From NCBI GenBank assembly GCA_904419035.1, contig CAJFQL010000002.1:1-64000 (forward strand): a stretch of 64,000 nt of DNA, read 5' to 3'. Origin of the DNA: Heritagella caecorum. GTDB taxonomy: Bacteria; Bacillota; Clostridia; Oscillospirales; Acutalibacteraceae. This document shows positions 42,878-51,134 of the stretch, in pieces (position 1 is the stretch's first letter; every line of letters begins with the position of its first letter). The notes under the pieces were generated by a model. That model was not told the DNA's origin and did no database searches. It saw only the letters and a program-made list of their open reading frames with translations. Made by a program: the position numbers and the translations under genes.

Positions 42878-44259
42878 AGATATCGCTAAAATTTTTTTGT
42901 ACGGCTTATGTCATGGTCCTATTCGTCAGCAGCCTAACGGGAGCCTTTTTGGTGCGAAACGCGTCGAATATGCTGTGGGAACAGCGGATGGAAACGGTTA
43001 CGGCGGCAGCTCAATATGCGGCGGACAGCTTTTTATCGTTTGCCCAAACCAGTGCCCAACCGATGGAAGGCGCTTGGCAGCAAACCATACAAGCCCAAAT
43101 TCGAAACGTGCTGGATGAGTCGGTTTCTTCGTTTTGGATTGAACCAGTGGAAGAAGGAGACGCCCGCAGCCAGCATTTGCAGGACAACGAAGGCGTGTAC
43201 TTTTTTACCGGTCAGGGGGAAACACGCATAATGGAAGCCGTGTGTCGGGTACGCATGGGTACCGATCGGTTTTTGATTCATGTGACATCGGATTTTTCCC
43301 AGACGCAGGCCTATACAATGAAACTGTGGTGGAGTTTCTCAGCTGCGGTGTGTCTGTTTTCGTTGGGAAGTGGTCTTTGTCTGTTTTTCTTATCTCGACG
43401 GATGGTGTCTCCCCTGCAAACCCTGATGAAGACAGCGCAGGACATTGCGGCAGGGGATTACGGAAAAACGGTTCCTATGAAAAGCCACGATGTAGAAATT
43501 CGCCATTTGGCCGAAAGTTTTAACACCATGTCCGTAACGGTGCGGGAAAAGATGGACGAAATTAAACAGGAAGGCGAAAAGCGGGACCGGTTTGTATCCA
43601 GCTTTTCCCACGAAATTAAAACGCCCATGACGGCCATTATGGGATATGCCCAGATGCTGCATGGGTATGACCTAACGGAAGATGAAAAGAAAGAGGCGGC
43701 CGGAGCCATTTATCAGGAAGCGCGGCGGCTGGAAAAACTATCCCGCCAGCTTTTGACCTTATATGTGTATGAAAACGAAAGAATCGACATGGAACCGGTG
43801 TGCTTGACGGATGTACAACAGGGACTAACGGCTACCATCGCGGCGCTTTCCCGCCGGTACCAGGTGACAATTACGACCATGTGGAGTTCCGCTATGGTCA
43901 TAGCCAACGAAGAATTGCTGATTTCATTGCTGATCAATTTAATGGACAATGCCTGTAAGGCAACCGAAAAAGATGGGAAGATACAGATTGGCTGTGATGA
44001 GGGGGACAAGACGGTTACCTTGTGGGTGCAGGATAACGGGCGAGGGATTCCCAAAGAACACATCCCCTACCTGACCGAAGCTTTTTACCGGGAAGATAAG
44101 GCGCGTTCTCGGGTCCTGGGTGGTGCCGGGCTGGGCCTTACATTGTGTGAAAAAATTGCCCGGCTGCACAAAACCAAATTGGAGTTTGAAAGTGAGGAAG
44201 GAAAAGGGACCCGTGTTTTCTTTTCCCTGCAAAAGGAGGAGAAGACCGATGAAGACTAG
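42874..44259 (+). CDS. membrane sensor histidine kinase
   Basis: 461 residues. Two membrane helices (~8-28 and ~148-172) bracket an extracellular sensor of ~120 residues. HAMP (~175-228), HisKA with the phospho-acceptor His in SSFSHEIKTPMTAIM (~247), and HATPase with N-box NLMDNACKATEKDG, G1 DNGRGIP and G2 GGAGLGL follow. Overlaps the regulator by four bases and the next gene by 11, so the three are translationally coupled. The signal is unknown. Confidence 0.92.
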   Translation: MKISLKFFCTAYVMVLFVSSLTGAFLVRNASNMLWEQRMETVTAAAQYAADSFLSFAQTSAQPMEGAWQQTIQAQIRNVLDESVSSFWIEPVEEGDARSQHLQDNEGVYFFTGQGETRIMEAVCRVRMGTDRFLIHVTSDFSQTQAYTMKLWWSFSAAVCLFSLGSGLCLFFLSRRMVSPLQTLMKTAQDIAAGDYGKTVPMKSHDVEIRHLAESFNTMSVTVREKMDEIKQEGEKRDRFVSSFSHEIKTPMTAIMGYAQMLHGYDLTEDEKKEAAGAIYQEARRLEKLSRQLLTLYVYENERIDMEPVCLTDVQQGLTATIAALSRRYQVTITTMWSSAMVIANEELLISLLINLMDNACKATEKDGKIQIGCDEGDKTVTLWVQDNGRGIPKEHIPYLTEAFYREDKARSRVLGGAGLGLTLCEKIARLHKTKLEFESEEGKGTRVFFSLQKEEKTDED

Positions 44260-44935
44260 AAATAAAATAGCGGCAGCGTTTTTTTTACTCCTGATAACCG
44301 TAGGTGTGATGCTGCTGCCCGTTTGGATGGCCCGGCCTCTTTTTGATAAGCAGGAAGAAGTGTACTGGACCTTGGAACACCGGGATACAGCGGATATTAC
44401 CCGCCAGGAAGTGGCCCAGTTGTATTGCCAGAATCAATATGCCTATTTGTTCTATCCGGCTAAGTGGGGGCAAACAACCGGCGAATCACCCGAAATCCGT
44501 CAGGAAAGCCGCGAACTGCTGCAAGAAATCTTTGGAAAAGAAGCGGACGTAAATACCTTTTTTCAGCAAATAGCGGAAAAAGGGGGGATGCACCTGGATG
44601 AAAACAGTATGCTGCTTTCTTATCACAACACCCCCTTAGTGGTACAGATCATTTCGGTCAGTTTTACCTATACTTATAAGGAACAAAGTACCATTATCAA
44701 TCTCCTGTATGAACAGAAAACCGGCACACTTCTGCAATTTTCTTTTGAAAGTGTGGGGGGCACACAGACCGATGCCATAGACGTGTCTGCGGTTGAGCAA
44801 ATGATGAAGCAATATGTGAGAGAAGAGCTTAAATTGCGGGATGATCAGTTTTCGGTGCAAGGATGGGATCAAAATGAGGAGTATCAATATGTGTCGATGA
44901 CTTACCTGATCGGAGGAGAGGAAGAAAAGGATTAA
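44249..44935 (+). CDS. membrane-anchored extracytoplasmic protein, third gene of the two-component operon
   Basis: 228 residues with one N-terminal hydrophobic segment (~6-26) and no lipobox Cys, so probably anchored with the rest outside. No known domain recognised; the mix of Glu/Gln/Tyr-rich strands suggests a compact sensor or accessory fold. It starts inside the kinase gene (ATG 44249, AAAAGGAGGAG upstream). By position it may tune the kinase, as YycH/YycI-type partners do, but there is no sequence link to them. Confidence 0.7.
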   Translation: MKTRNKIAAAFFLLLITVGVMLLPVWMARPLFDKQEEVYWTLEHRDTADITRQEVAQLYCQNQYAYLFYPAKWGQTTGESPEIRQESRELLQEIFGKEADVNTFFQQIAEKGGMHLDENSMLLSYHNTPLVVQIISVSFTYTYKEQSTIINLLYEQKTGTLLQFSFESVGGTQTDAIDVSAVEQMMKQYVREELKLRDDQFSVQGWDQNEEYQYVSMTYLIGGEEEKD

Positions 44936-44954
44936 AAACAAATTCTTTCTTTTT

Positions 44955-44998
44955 TGATACAACTTTTTCCCTATTTTGATACAAGCCTTCTTTATCAT
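44955..44998 (+). promoter_or_regulatory. TGATACAA direct repeats before the C39-like peptidase
   Basis: TTTTGATACAA occurs twice (core at 44955-44962 and 44977-44984), 22 bases apart, that is two helix turns. A TATCAT -10 candidate (44993-44998) follows 8 bases later, matching the 7-base gap in the regulator's own promoter. Confidence 0.65.
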
Positions 44999-45023
44999 GG
45001 AGAGAGAAAGGAGGCTTGTCCTT

Positions 45024-45779
45024 ATGCACAAAGGAAAACGAAGGAAAAAGAGAAAGCCCATCGCCGCGCTGCTATTTATGGGAGTGCTGCTGGGAATCGT
45101 CGCTTATACGGTACGGATACCGGCTCCCGTTACGATGGGAATGGAAAGGCAGGAGGAATCCATAAAGGAAAGCGTTGGAATTTCCAATGTACGCCTGCAG
45201 GTACCCCTTTTCTGTCAGTATCCCTCCTTGCCCACCGGGTGTGAAGCTACCGCAGCCGCCATGGCGCTGCAATATTGGGGGGAGGAAGTTACCCCGGAAG
45301 AAGTGGCGGGCTGGCTGCCTGCTTCCAGAGATTTCTATACATGCGAAGGGGTAGATTACGGACCCAATCCCGAAAAAGAGTTTGCCGGCGACCCGTTTAC
45401 CACCGATTCCTATGGCTGTTATGCGCCGGTGATTGTGGAGGCTATCAACAAAAACAGCACCCGCTGTCAGGCACAGGACTGTTCAGGGGAACCCCTTTCC
45501 GATCTTTTCGGCTATATATCCCAAGGAACGCCTGTGCTCATCTGGGCTACGGTGGATATGGAACCGGCCCGGGTGGGAAACACCTGGACACTGGAAAACG
45601 GAGAAGTGTTTACCTGGATAGCCGGGGAACACTGCCTTGTATTGGTGGGATATGAAGACGGCCTGGTGTACCTCAATGACCCCTACACGGGACAGCAGGC
45701 GTGTTATGAGGAAGAAACTGTCGAGCAGCGGTATGAAGAATTAGGATGCCAGGCGGTCTTGGTTTATACGGCTGCATAA
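45024..45779 (+). CDS. C39-like cysteine peptidase, membrane anchored
   Basis: 251 residues: a Lys/Arg-rich start, one membrane helix (~13-32), then a papain-like C39_2 domain. The catalytic triad fits Cys73 in LPTGCEATAAAM, His203 in AGEHCLVLVGY and Asp219 in YLNDPYTG. The helix places the catalytic domain outside the cell. Homologues of this type are common in Firmicutes with unknown targets; it lacks the ABC exporter parts of bacteriocin-processing C39 proteins. The start at ATG 45024 has AAAGGAGG 9 bases upstream. Motif-bearing promoter links it to the adjacent two-component system. Confidence 0.82.
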   Translation: MHKGKRRKKRKPIAALLFMGVLLGIVAYTVRIPAPVTMGMERQEESIKESVGISNVRLQVPLFCQYPSLPTGCEATAAAMALQYWGEEVTPEEVAGWLPASRDFYTCEGVDYGPNPEKEFAGDPFTTDSYGCYAPVIVEAINKNSTRCQAQDCSGEPLSDLFGYISQGTPVLIWATVDMEPARVGNTWTLENGEVFTWIAGEHCLVLVGYEDGLVYLNDPYTGQQACYEEETVEQRYEELGCQAVLVYTAA

Positions 45780-45780
45780 G

Positions 45781-45816
45781 AAAGGACCGGGCTTTTTTAA
45801 AAGCCCGATCCTTTCT
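45781..45816. terminator. bidirectional terminator
   Basis: AAAGGACCGGGCTTTT pairs with AAAAGCCCGATCCTTT with one mismatch. It closes the peptidase gene on plus and nrdG on minus. Confidence 0.85.
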
Positions 45817-45820
45817 TATG

Positions 45821-46327
45821 TTATGCTTGCCACAAGGTGACAGTGCCGCTTTCCCGCGTTTTTTTCATATCGATCAGCCGCTGGTTTTCGCTGCCGCGAA
45901 ACACCAGTTCCAAATTGCGCTGTTCTAGAATAAAACGGCCATCCACCAGAATATCCAGTTCCGAAAGCAGCGCGTCCACATCGGGGTCGTGCTTATCCAG
46001 CAGCTCTTCGTACGTCCAGCCGCTGTAGGCCATGACTGTCAGCCCCTTTTTCCGGCACATCCGTGCCAGTTCCGTCAAAGCGGCGGGTTGGCAAAACGGT
46101 TCCCCACCCGAAAACGTCACACCCCGCAACAGCGGGTCCTGGCAGATTTCATCATAAAGGCTCTGCACGGTGCGGTCATAACCGCCGGCAAAGTCGTGGG
46201 ATTCGGGATTGTGGCAGCCCGGGCAGTGGTGCGGGCACCCCTGCACAAAAACCGTATACCGGAATCCGGGCCCGTCCACGATGGATTCGGGGACCACCCC
46301 GTATAAGCGAAGCGTGGTTGCAGACAT
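45821..46327 (-). CDS. nrdG: anaerobic ribonucleotide reductase activase (radical SAM)
   Basis: A 168-residue radical SAM activase that uses SAM and a 4Fe-4S cluster to make the glycyl radical on NrdD. The cluster motif is GCPHHCPGCHN (CxxxCxxC, ~31-38), then TFSGGEPFCQP (~72) as the SAM-binding GGE motif. ATG 46327 is preferred over the adjacent TTG; GGGAG is 10 bases upstream. It follows nrdD by 25 bases and should share its promoter. The partner's radical site is altered (see nrdD), yet nrdG itself looks intact. Confidence 0.93.
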   Translation of the reverse strand: MSATTLRLYGVVPESIVDGPGFRYTVFVQGCPHHCPGCHNPESHDFAGGYDRTVQSLYDEICQDPLLRGVTFSGGEPFCQPAALTELARMCRKKGLTVMAYSGWTYEELLDKHDPDVDALLSELDILVDGRFILEQRNLELVFRGSENQRLIDMKKTRESGTVTLWQA

Positions 46328-46352
46328 CAATATGCACTCCCTTTTTCAAAAT

Positions 46353-48659
46353 TTACAGGCTGTGTTTCACGCGGTCGCGTTCTTCGGCCCGTTTGGCCGG
46401 GTTCCAGCATTCCAGCGGGCCGGCTAAATAACTGGTGATCCGGCGAATCCGCTCAAAGCGCGCACCCTCCGATTCACGGCGGTGGCAATAGGGGCAGGTT
46501 TCGCCGATTTCGCCGATGTACCCGCATTCCGGGTCGCGGTCGGCTGCGTGGTTAATCGCACCGTAGCCGATACCACACTGCTGCATATACAGAAGGATTC
46601 TTTCGAACAAATCGGTATTCCGGGCCTGCTCTACCGTCAGTTCCACACAGGTGATGTGGCCGTTATTGGTCAGGGCATGATAGGGCGCTTCCCGCTCGAT
46701 TTTTTCCCATACCGACAGATGGTACCATACGGGGATGTGGAACGAATTGGTGTAATACGCCCGGTCGGTGACGCCGGGAACAATGCCGAATTTCTTTTTG
46801 TCCAGCTCCGTAAAGCGGCCGCACAGCGTTTCGGCCGGGGTGGCAAACAGCCCCCAATTCAGGCCGGTTTGCCGGCTTTCCCGGTCCAGCCGGGCCCGCA
46901 TATGGCCTACAATGGACAGCCCCAGTTTTTGGCTTTCCATATTTTCGCCGTGGTGATACCCGGTCAGGGCCGTCAGTGTTTCGGCCAGGCCGATAAAACC
47001 CACGCTCAAGGTACCGTGGCGCAGCACTTCTTCCACCGTGTCGGTAGCCGTGAGCTTGTCGGAGTCCATCCACACGCCCTGTTCCATCAGGAACGGGAAG
47101 TTATATACTTTTTTTTCGCTTTGAATGCCCAACCGGTGACGCAACTGGCGGATGGCCAGATCCATGCGGTCGTTTAACAGCGAAAAGAACGTATCAATAT
47201 CCCCCTGCGCCAGCAGCCCCAGCCGCGGCAGGTTGATGGTGGTAAAACTCAGGTTCCCCCGCTGGCAGGACGTCTGGCGGCTGGGGTCGTGGCGGTTTTC
47301 CATCACGCGGGTGCGGCAGCCCAGATAGGCGACTTCGCTGTGGTAATCGCCGGGCCGGTAATATGGCAGGTTAAACGGGGCGTCCAGAAAGCTGAAGTTC
47401 GGGTACAGCCTTAGGCCCGATACCTGCATGGCCTGGCGGAACAAATCGTAGTTCGGGTCGCCGGGATGGGCATTGACGCCATTTTTTACTTTGAAAATTT
47501 GGACCGGGTAAACCGGGGTACTGCCGTCGCCCAATCCCTTTTCTGTGGCGAGCAGCAAATTTTGTATGACCATCCGCCCTTCGGGAGAGGTGTCGGTGCC
47601 ATAGTTGACCGTGCTGAACGGGACCTGGGCGCCGGCCCGGCTGGTCATGGTATTGAGGTTATGGATGAGCGCTTCCATAGCTTGGTAGGTGGCGTTTTCC
47701 GTTTCCTGCCGGGCTTTTTTAACCGCATAGCGGTGGGCGGCCTGTAAAAGTTCCGCCGGCAAGTCGACAGCTTCGCACAAAGCCGGAATGACCGCATCGG
47801 CCTTGCCCATGCGAATCTGGGCAATGGCTTCTTCCGCCGGGGCGAGCAGCGCCTCGCACTCTCCGCGGCCCTTTTCCAGGGAAATTTGCAGGTGCTGTAC
47901 CAGCGCCCACCGGTAGCTTTTGCGGAATGTGCAGATGATCCCCGGTGCCATGGCGTAGTCAAAGTTCGGAATGCTCTGCCCGCCGTGCATGTCGTTTTGG
48001 TTGGCCTGAATGGCAATACAGCACAGCGCCGCATAGCTGCGGATGCTGTTGGGTGTGCGCAAATACCCGTGCCCGGTGGAAAAACCGTTTTCAAAAAGCG
48101 GCAGCAAATCGATTTGACAGTTGGTTTCGGTCAGGGCATAGAAATCTTTGTCGTGAATATGGATATCGCCGTTTTCGTGGGCACGGACAATTTCTTCGGG
48201 GATGACATTGCTGTCATAAAACGCCTTGGCGCCTTCGGACCCGTACTTGAGCATGGTGCCCATGGCGGTATCGGTATTATGCCCCACGTTGGTGCTGGTG
48301 CGCACATAGGTACCGGTGTGATCTCCGGTAAACGTGAGGTTTTCGTACGTTTTCATCAGATTGGCATCCATGTGGCGCATGGCGGCGTGTTCGGCGCGGT
48401 ACAAGATATAGGCCTTGGCCGTACCGGCGTAGTCGGCATCCACCAGCACCTCTTCCACCAAATCCTGGATTTGTTCCACCGTGGGGATTCCCCCCAGGGC
48501 TTCGGCTTTTTCCAGTACATGGGCGGTGAGTAGGTCCAGCTGCTGGTCCGAAATGCGGGTGTCTTCCGTGTGGATATTGGCCCGGTACATGGCGCTGCGG
48601 ATCTTGGTAGCATCGAAATCCGCCAGTTCGCCATTCCGTTTTTGAATTTTTTCGATCAT
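46353..48659 (-). CDS. nrdD: anaerobic ribonucleoside-triphosphate reductase, with Ser at the glycyl-radical position
   Basis: A 768-residue class III reductase making dNTPs without oxygen. An N-terminal ATP-cone (1-~95), barrel signatures TETNCQIDLLP, AYLGCRTRVM (active-site Cys), LSFTTINLPRL and the C-terminal zinc knuckle (ECGY, CPYC) are all present. The radical loop in relatives reads RITGYLVG; here it is RITSYLAG. Ser743 (AGT, 46431-46433) replaces the essential Gly, a single-base change from GGT. The downstream DRFN/DRWN is ECWN. The rest, including the RVKH end, is intact. Either it is newly inactive, or this base is wrong. Start at 48659 has GGAAGG upstream; the longer frame start adds promoter sequence. 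Confidence 0.9.
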   Translation of the reverse strand: MIEKIQKRNGELADFDATKIRSAMYRANIHTEDTRISDQQLDLLTAHVLEKAEALGGIPTVEQIQDLVEEVLVDADYAGTAKAYILYRAEHAAMRHMDANLMKTYENLTFTGDHTGTYVRTSTNVGHNTDTAMGTMLKYGSEGAKAFYDSNVIPEEIVRAHENGDIHIHDKDFYALTETNCQIDLLPLFENGFSTGHGYLRTPNSIRSYAALCCIAIQANQNDMHGGQSIPNFDYAMAPGIICTFRKSYRWALVQHLQISLEKGRGECEALLAPAEEAIAQIRMGKADAVIPALCEAVDLPAELLQAAHRYAVKKARQETENATYQAMEALIHNLNTMTSRAGAQVPFSTVNYGTDTSPEGRMVIQNLLLATEKGLGDGSTPVYPVQIFKVKNGVNAHPGDPNYDLFRQAMQVSGLRLYPNFSFLDAPFNLPYYRPGDYHSEVAYLGCRTRVMENRHDPSRQTSCQRGNLSFTTINLPRLGLLAQGDIDTFFSLLNDRMDLAIRQLRHRLGIQSEKKVYNFPFLMEQGVWMDSDKLTATDTVEEVLRHGTLSVGFIGLAETLTALTGYHHGENMESQKLGLSIVGHMRARLDRESRQTGLNWGLFATPAETLCGRFTELDKKKFGIVPGVTDRAYYTNSFHIPVWYHLSVWEKIEREAPYHALTNNGHITCVELTVEQARNTDLFERILLYMQQCGIGYGAINHAADRDPECGYIGEIGETCPYCHRRESEGARFERIRRITSYLAGPLECWNPAKRAEERDRVKHSL

Positions 48660-48693
48660 ATTTGTAACCCTTCCCCCAAAATAGTACCGTACC

Positions 48694-48722
48694 ATTGTAT
48701 ATAATTTACCCCCGCAAGTCAA
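48694..48722 (-). promoter_or_regulatory. promoter of nrdD-nrdG
   Basis: Minus strand TTGACT (48717-48722), 17 bases, TACAAT (48694-48699). Confidence 0.75.
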
Positions 48723-48751
48723 CGGCAGAAAAGCCGAAAACGGGATTATTT

Positions 48752-48809
48752 TTTCTATATATTGTGGGTAGAAGAGATGTTATCCACATTTTCCACTAAA
48801 TATTCCACA
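48752..48809. promoter_or_regulatory. NrdR-like boxes and a perfect DnaA box upstream of nrdD
   Basis: TTTCTATATATTGTGG (48752-48767) matches 12 of 16 positions of the NrdR box, and CCACTAAATATTCCAC (48793-48808) matches its left half; they are 41 bases apart. Between them TTATCCACA (48780-48788) is a perfect DnaA box, with looser TTTTCCACT and TATTCCACA next to it. All lie 30-90 bases upstream of the nrdD -35. Confidence 0.4.
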
Positions 48810-49400
48810 TTATTCTACGATGGCCCCCAGGCTTTCGGCCAACTGGGATGCCTGACGGATATCCAGGTGGGTTTTCTGCAAATGAGCGCTTTTTAGGTCA
48901 CAGCCGCTGATATCGGCCCCCCGCAAATCGCATTCCTGTAAATCGCATCCCTGCACCCGGGCGCCATGCAGGCGGCAGTCCTGTAAATTGGCCCGTTTTA
49001 AGCAGGAGGAAGTCAGATCTGCATAGCTGAGGTCACACCCGCGCAAATCCAGCCGCCTTAGGTCGCACCCGGTAAACAGGGTGTAGTCCAGCCGGCACCG
49101 GGAAAACGAGATGGCCGACACGTCGGCCCCGGAAAAATCGGTCCCCGTGCATTTACACGCCGAAAACGAAGCGCCAAATAGGGACGTGGAAGAAAAACTG
49201 CCGTTGGTGATCTGGCAATTTTCCCACACGGTCCCGTTACAGGCACAAAATTCAAACCGGCAATTTACAAACTGGCAGTGCCGGAAGATGGTCTCGGAAA
49301 AATTGCATCCGCGAAACCGGCAGTCGGTGTAAACGGCTTCCTGCCAAGTTTCATCGCAAAAGGTTTCACTGGTGATGGTTTGTCCGGTGATGGGGGACAT
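48810..49400 (-). CDS. pentapeptide-repeat protein
   Basis: 196 residues, from about 25 onward almost wholly A(D/N)LXX-type pentapeptides (CRFRGCNFSETIF, ADLTSSCLKRANL and so on), which fold as a right-handed square beta-helix. Cys is unusually frequent at the inward positions. Some relatives (Qnr, MfpA) mimic DNA and shield gyrase, but most have no known role, and the Cys-rich core does not distinguish them. AAAGGAG lies before the ATG. It is 15 bases from the HAD gene and probably co-transcribed. Confidence 0.88.
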   Translation of the reverse strand: MSPITGQTITSETFCDETWQEAVYTDCRFRGCNFSETIFRHCQFVNCRFEFCACNGTVWENCQITNGSFSSTSLFGASFSACKCTGTDFSGADVSAISFSRCRLDYTLFTGCDLRRLDLRGCDLSYADLTSSCLKRANLQDCRLHGARVQGCDLQECDLRGADISGCDLKSAHLQKTHLDIRQASQLAESLGAIVE

Positions 49401-49415
49401 AGCAGGGCTCCTTTC

Positions 49416-50060
49416 TTAGGTCAGTAGGGGGATCACATCCCCCAGGGTGGGGCATACGCCAAAAAGCAGTGGTTCCATCCAAGGTTCCGGCGGGGTCTGG
49501 TCGGGTACCATAAGCACCCGGCACCCGGCCCGCCAGGCGGACAACACGCCGTTGGGGGAATCTTCCAAAGCTAGGCAATCCGAAGGCGCCTGGTGAATCT
49601 GGCGGCAAGCCGCCAGGTAGACGTCGGGCATGGGCTTACCCCGGGGCACATCCGGCGCGCAGCAAATTTTATCAAACAGGGGAAGGAGTCCCGTTTGGGT
49701 TAAATACGCCTGAGCCCGTTGCTGGTCGGTCGCCGTCGCTACGGCCGTGAGCACGTGGTGATCGCGCAGCCAAGAGAGCAGCTGGCGGGCTCCCGGTTTG
49801 CACACAGGAGGATGTTCGGATAAGTACGCGGCCATTTTGGCCCGGCGGCTGTCGCGTACCTTGTCAAAGGGAAAATCGGGGCCAAAGATCCCACACAAAT
49901 ATTGGCGGGCATATGGGCCGCTCAAACTGCGCAGGTGCCGGGCATGCACGACGGTAAAGGGGAACCCGGCTTCCTGCCCGGCTTCACACCAAAAGCGGCA
50001 TAAAAGCCCTTCGGTATCCAGCAGTAAGCCATCCATATCAAAAATAGCGGCACGGAACAT
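49416..50060 (-). CDS. HAD-superfamily phosphatase/phosphomutase (beta-PGM-like)
   Basis: 214 residues. Nucleophile motif FDMDGLLLDTEG (residues 7-18), cap domain after it, motif II Thr/Ser in AVATATDQQR (~112), Lys in CAPDVPRGKPMPDVYL (~147) and acidic motif LEDSPNGVLSA (~173). This is the subfamily of beta-phosphoglucomutase and sugar-phosphate phosphatases; substrate unknown. The N-terminus MFRAAIFDMDG follows AAAGGAGAG. Confidence 0.88.
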   Translation of the reverse strand: MFRAAIFDMDGLLLDTEGLLCRFWCEAGQEAGFPFTVVHARHLRSLSGPYARQYLCGIFGPDFPFDKVRDSRRAKMAAYLSEHPPVCKPGARQLLSWLRDHHVLTAVATATDQQRAQAYLTQTGLLPLFDKICCAPDVPRGKPMPDVYLAACRQIHQAPSDCLALEDSPNGVLSAWRAGCRVLMVPDQTPPEPWMEPLLFGVCPTLGDVIPLLT

Positions 50061-50093
50061 AAAAAGTCTCTCCTTTTTGTAACACAGAAAAAG

Positions 50094-50129
50094 AAAAGCC
50101 GGAAGCGAGTTTGCTCGCTTCCGGCTTTT
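50094..50129. terminator. terminator after fba
   Basis: A 16-bp perfect stem (50094-50109 with 50114-50129) with TTTG loop and short T/A tails. It separates fba from the HAD gene on the minus strand. Confidence 0.9.
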
Positions 50130-50141
50130 GTAACCGAAAAA

Positions 50142-51005
50142 TTAGGCTTTGCCGATGGAGCCGAACAGTTCCATCTTTTCTTTGACTTTCGCCTTGATAG
50201 CTTCCGTGCCGGGAGCCAGCAGTTTGCGAGGGTCGAAGCCCTTGCCTTGCTGATCTTTGCCTGCTTCCACATAAGCGCGGGTCGCGTCGCGGAAAGCCAG
50301 CTGGCATTCGGTGTTCACGTTGACTTTGGAAACACCCAGGGAGATGGCTTTCTTCACCATGTCGTCCGGGATACCCGTGCCGCCGTGTAGTACCAGCGGT
50401 ACGCCGGGAACAGCGGTTTTGATGGCTTCCAGCGCATCAAAACGCAGGCCCTGCCAGTTTTCGGGATATACGCCATGGATGTTGCCGATACCGGCAGCCA
50501 GCATGGTAACGCCCAGATCGGCGATCATTTTGCATTCGGCCGGATCAGCCACTTCGCCGCCGCCGACAACGCCGTCTTCTTCGCCGCCGATAGCGCCCAC
50601 TTCAGCTTCCAGGGAGAGCCCCAGATAGTTGGTGATGGTGATCAGTTCTTTGGTTTTTTCCACGTTTTCTTCGATGGGATAATGAGAACCGTCGAACATG
50701 ATGGAAGAGAAACCGGCCTGCATAGCCTTTTTGGCGCCATCATAGGTGCCGTGATCCAGATGCAGAGCCACCGGAACCGTAATGCCCAGCGTTTCCATCA
50801 TACCGTTGACCATGGCTGCCACGGTGTTGAAGCCGCACATGTATTTGCCGGCCCCTTCCGATACACCGAGGATAACCGGGGAGTTGCATTCCTGAGCCGT
50901 CTGCAGAATAGCTTTCGTCCATTCCAGATTGTTGATGTTGAACTGGCCCACCGCATAGTGGCCTTCAAAAGCCTTAGTGAGCATGTCCTTTGCGGATACG
51001 AGCAT
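50142..51005 (-). CDS. fba: class II fructose-1,6-bisphosphate aldolase
   Basis: A 287-residue zinc aldolase splitting fructose-1,6-bisphosphate into DHAP and glyceraldehyde-3-phosphate. Motifs: AVGQFNINNLEW (~17), VALHLDHGTYDG (~80, zinc His and catalytic Asp), EAEVGAIGGEEDG (~131), GNIHGVYP (~175, zinc His), VLHGGTGIPD (~205, zinc His) and KVNVNTE (~227). Length and motif set fit glycolytic FBA rather than tagatose aldolase, though the two are close. AGGAGG lies before the ATG. Confidence 0.95.
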   Translation of the reverse strand: MLVSAKDMLTKAFEGHYAVGQFNINNLEWTKAILQTAQECNSPVILGVSEGAGKYMCGFNTVAAMVNGMMETLGITVPVALHLDHGTYDGAKKAMQAGFSSIMFDGSHYPIEENVEKTKELITITNYLGLSLEAEVGAIGGEEDGVVGGGEVADPAECKMIADLGVTMLAAGIGNIHGVYPENWQGLRFDALEAIKTAVPGVPLVLHGGTGIPDDMVKKAISLGVSKVNVNTECQLAFRDATRAYVEAGKDQQGKGFDPRKLLAPGTEAIKAKVKEKMELFGSIGKA

Positions 51006-51043
51006 GAAAAATCCTCCTTCTGAAAGTTCAGATCTTTATCCCT

Positions 51044-51072
51044 ATTGTAATGCAAATTTTTGCTTTTGAAAA
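51044..51072 (-). promoter_or_regulatory. promoter of fba
   Basis: Minus strand TTTTCA (51067-51072), 17 bases, TACAAT (51044-51049). Confidence 0.6.
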
Positions 51073-51134
51073 GCCCTAACGGTGAAAAAGTATCCATCTG
51101 CTAAAAAAAACACAAAAATCCCCCAAAACGGAGG

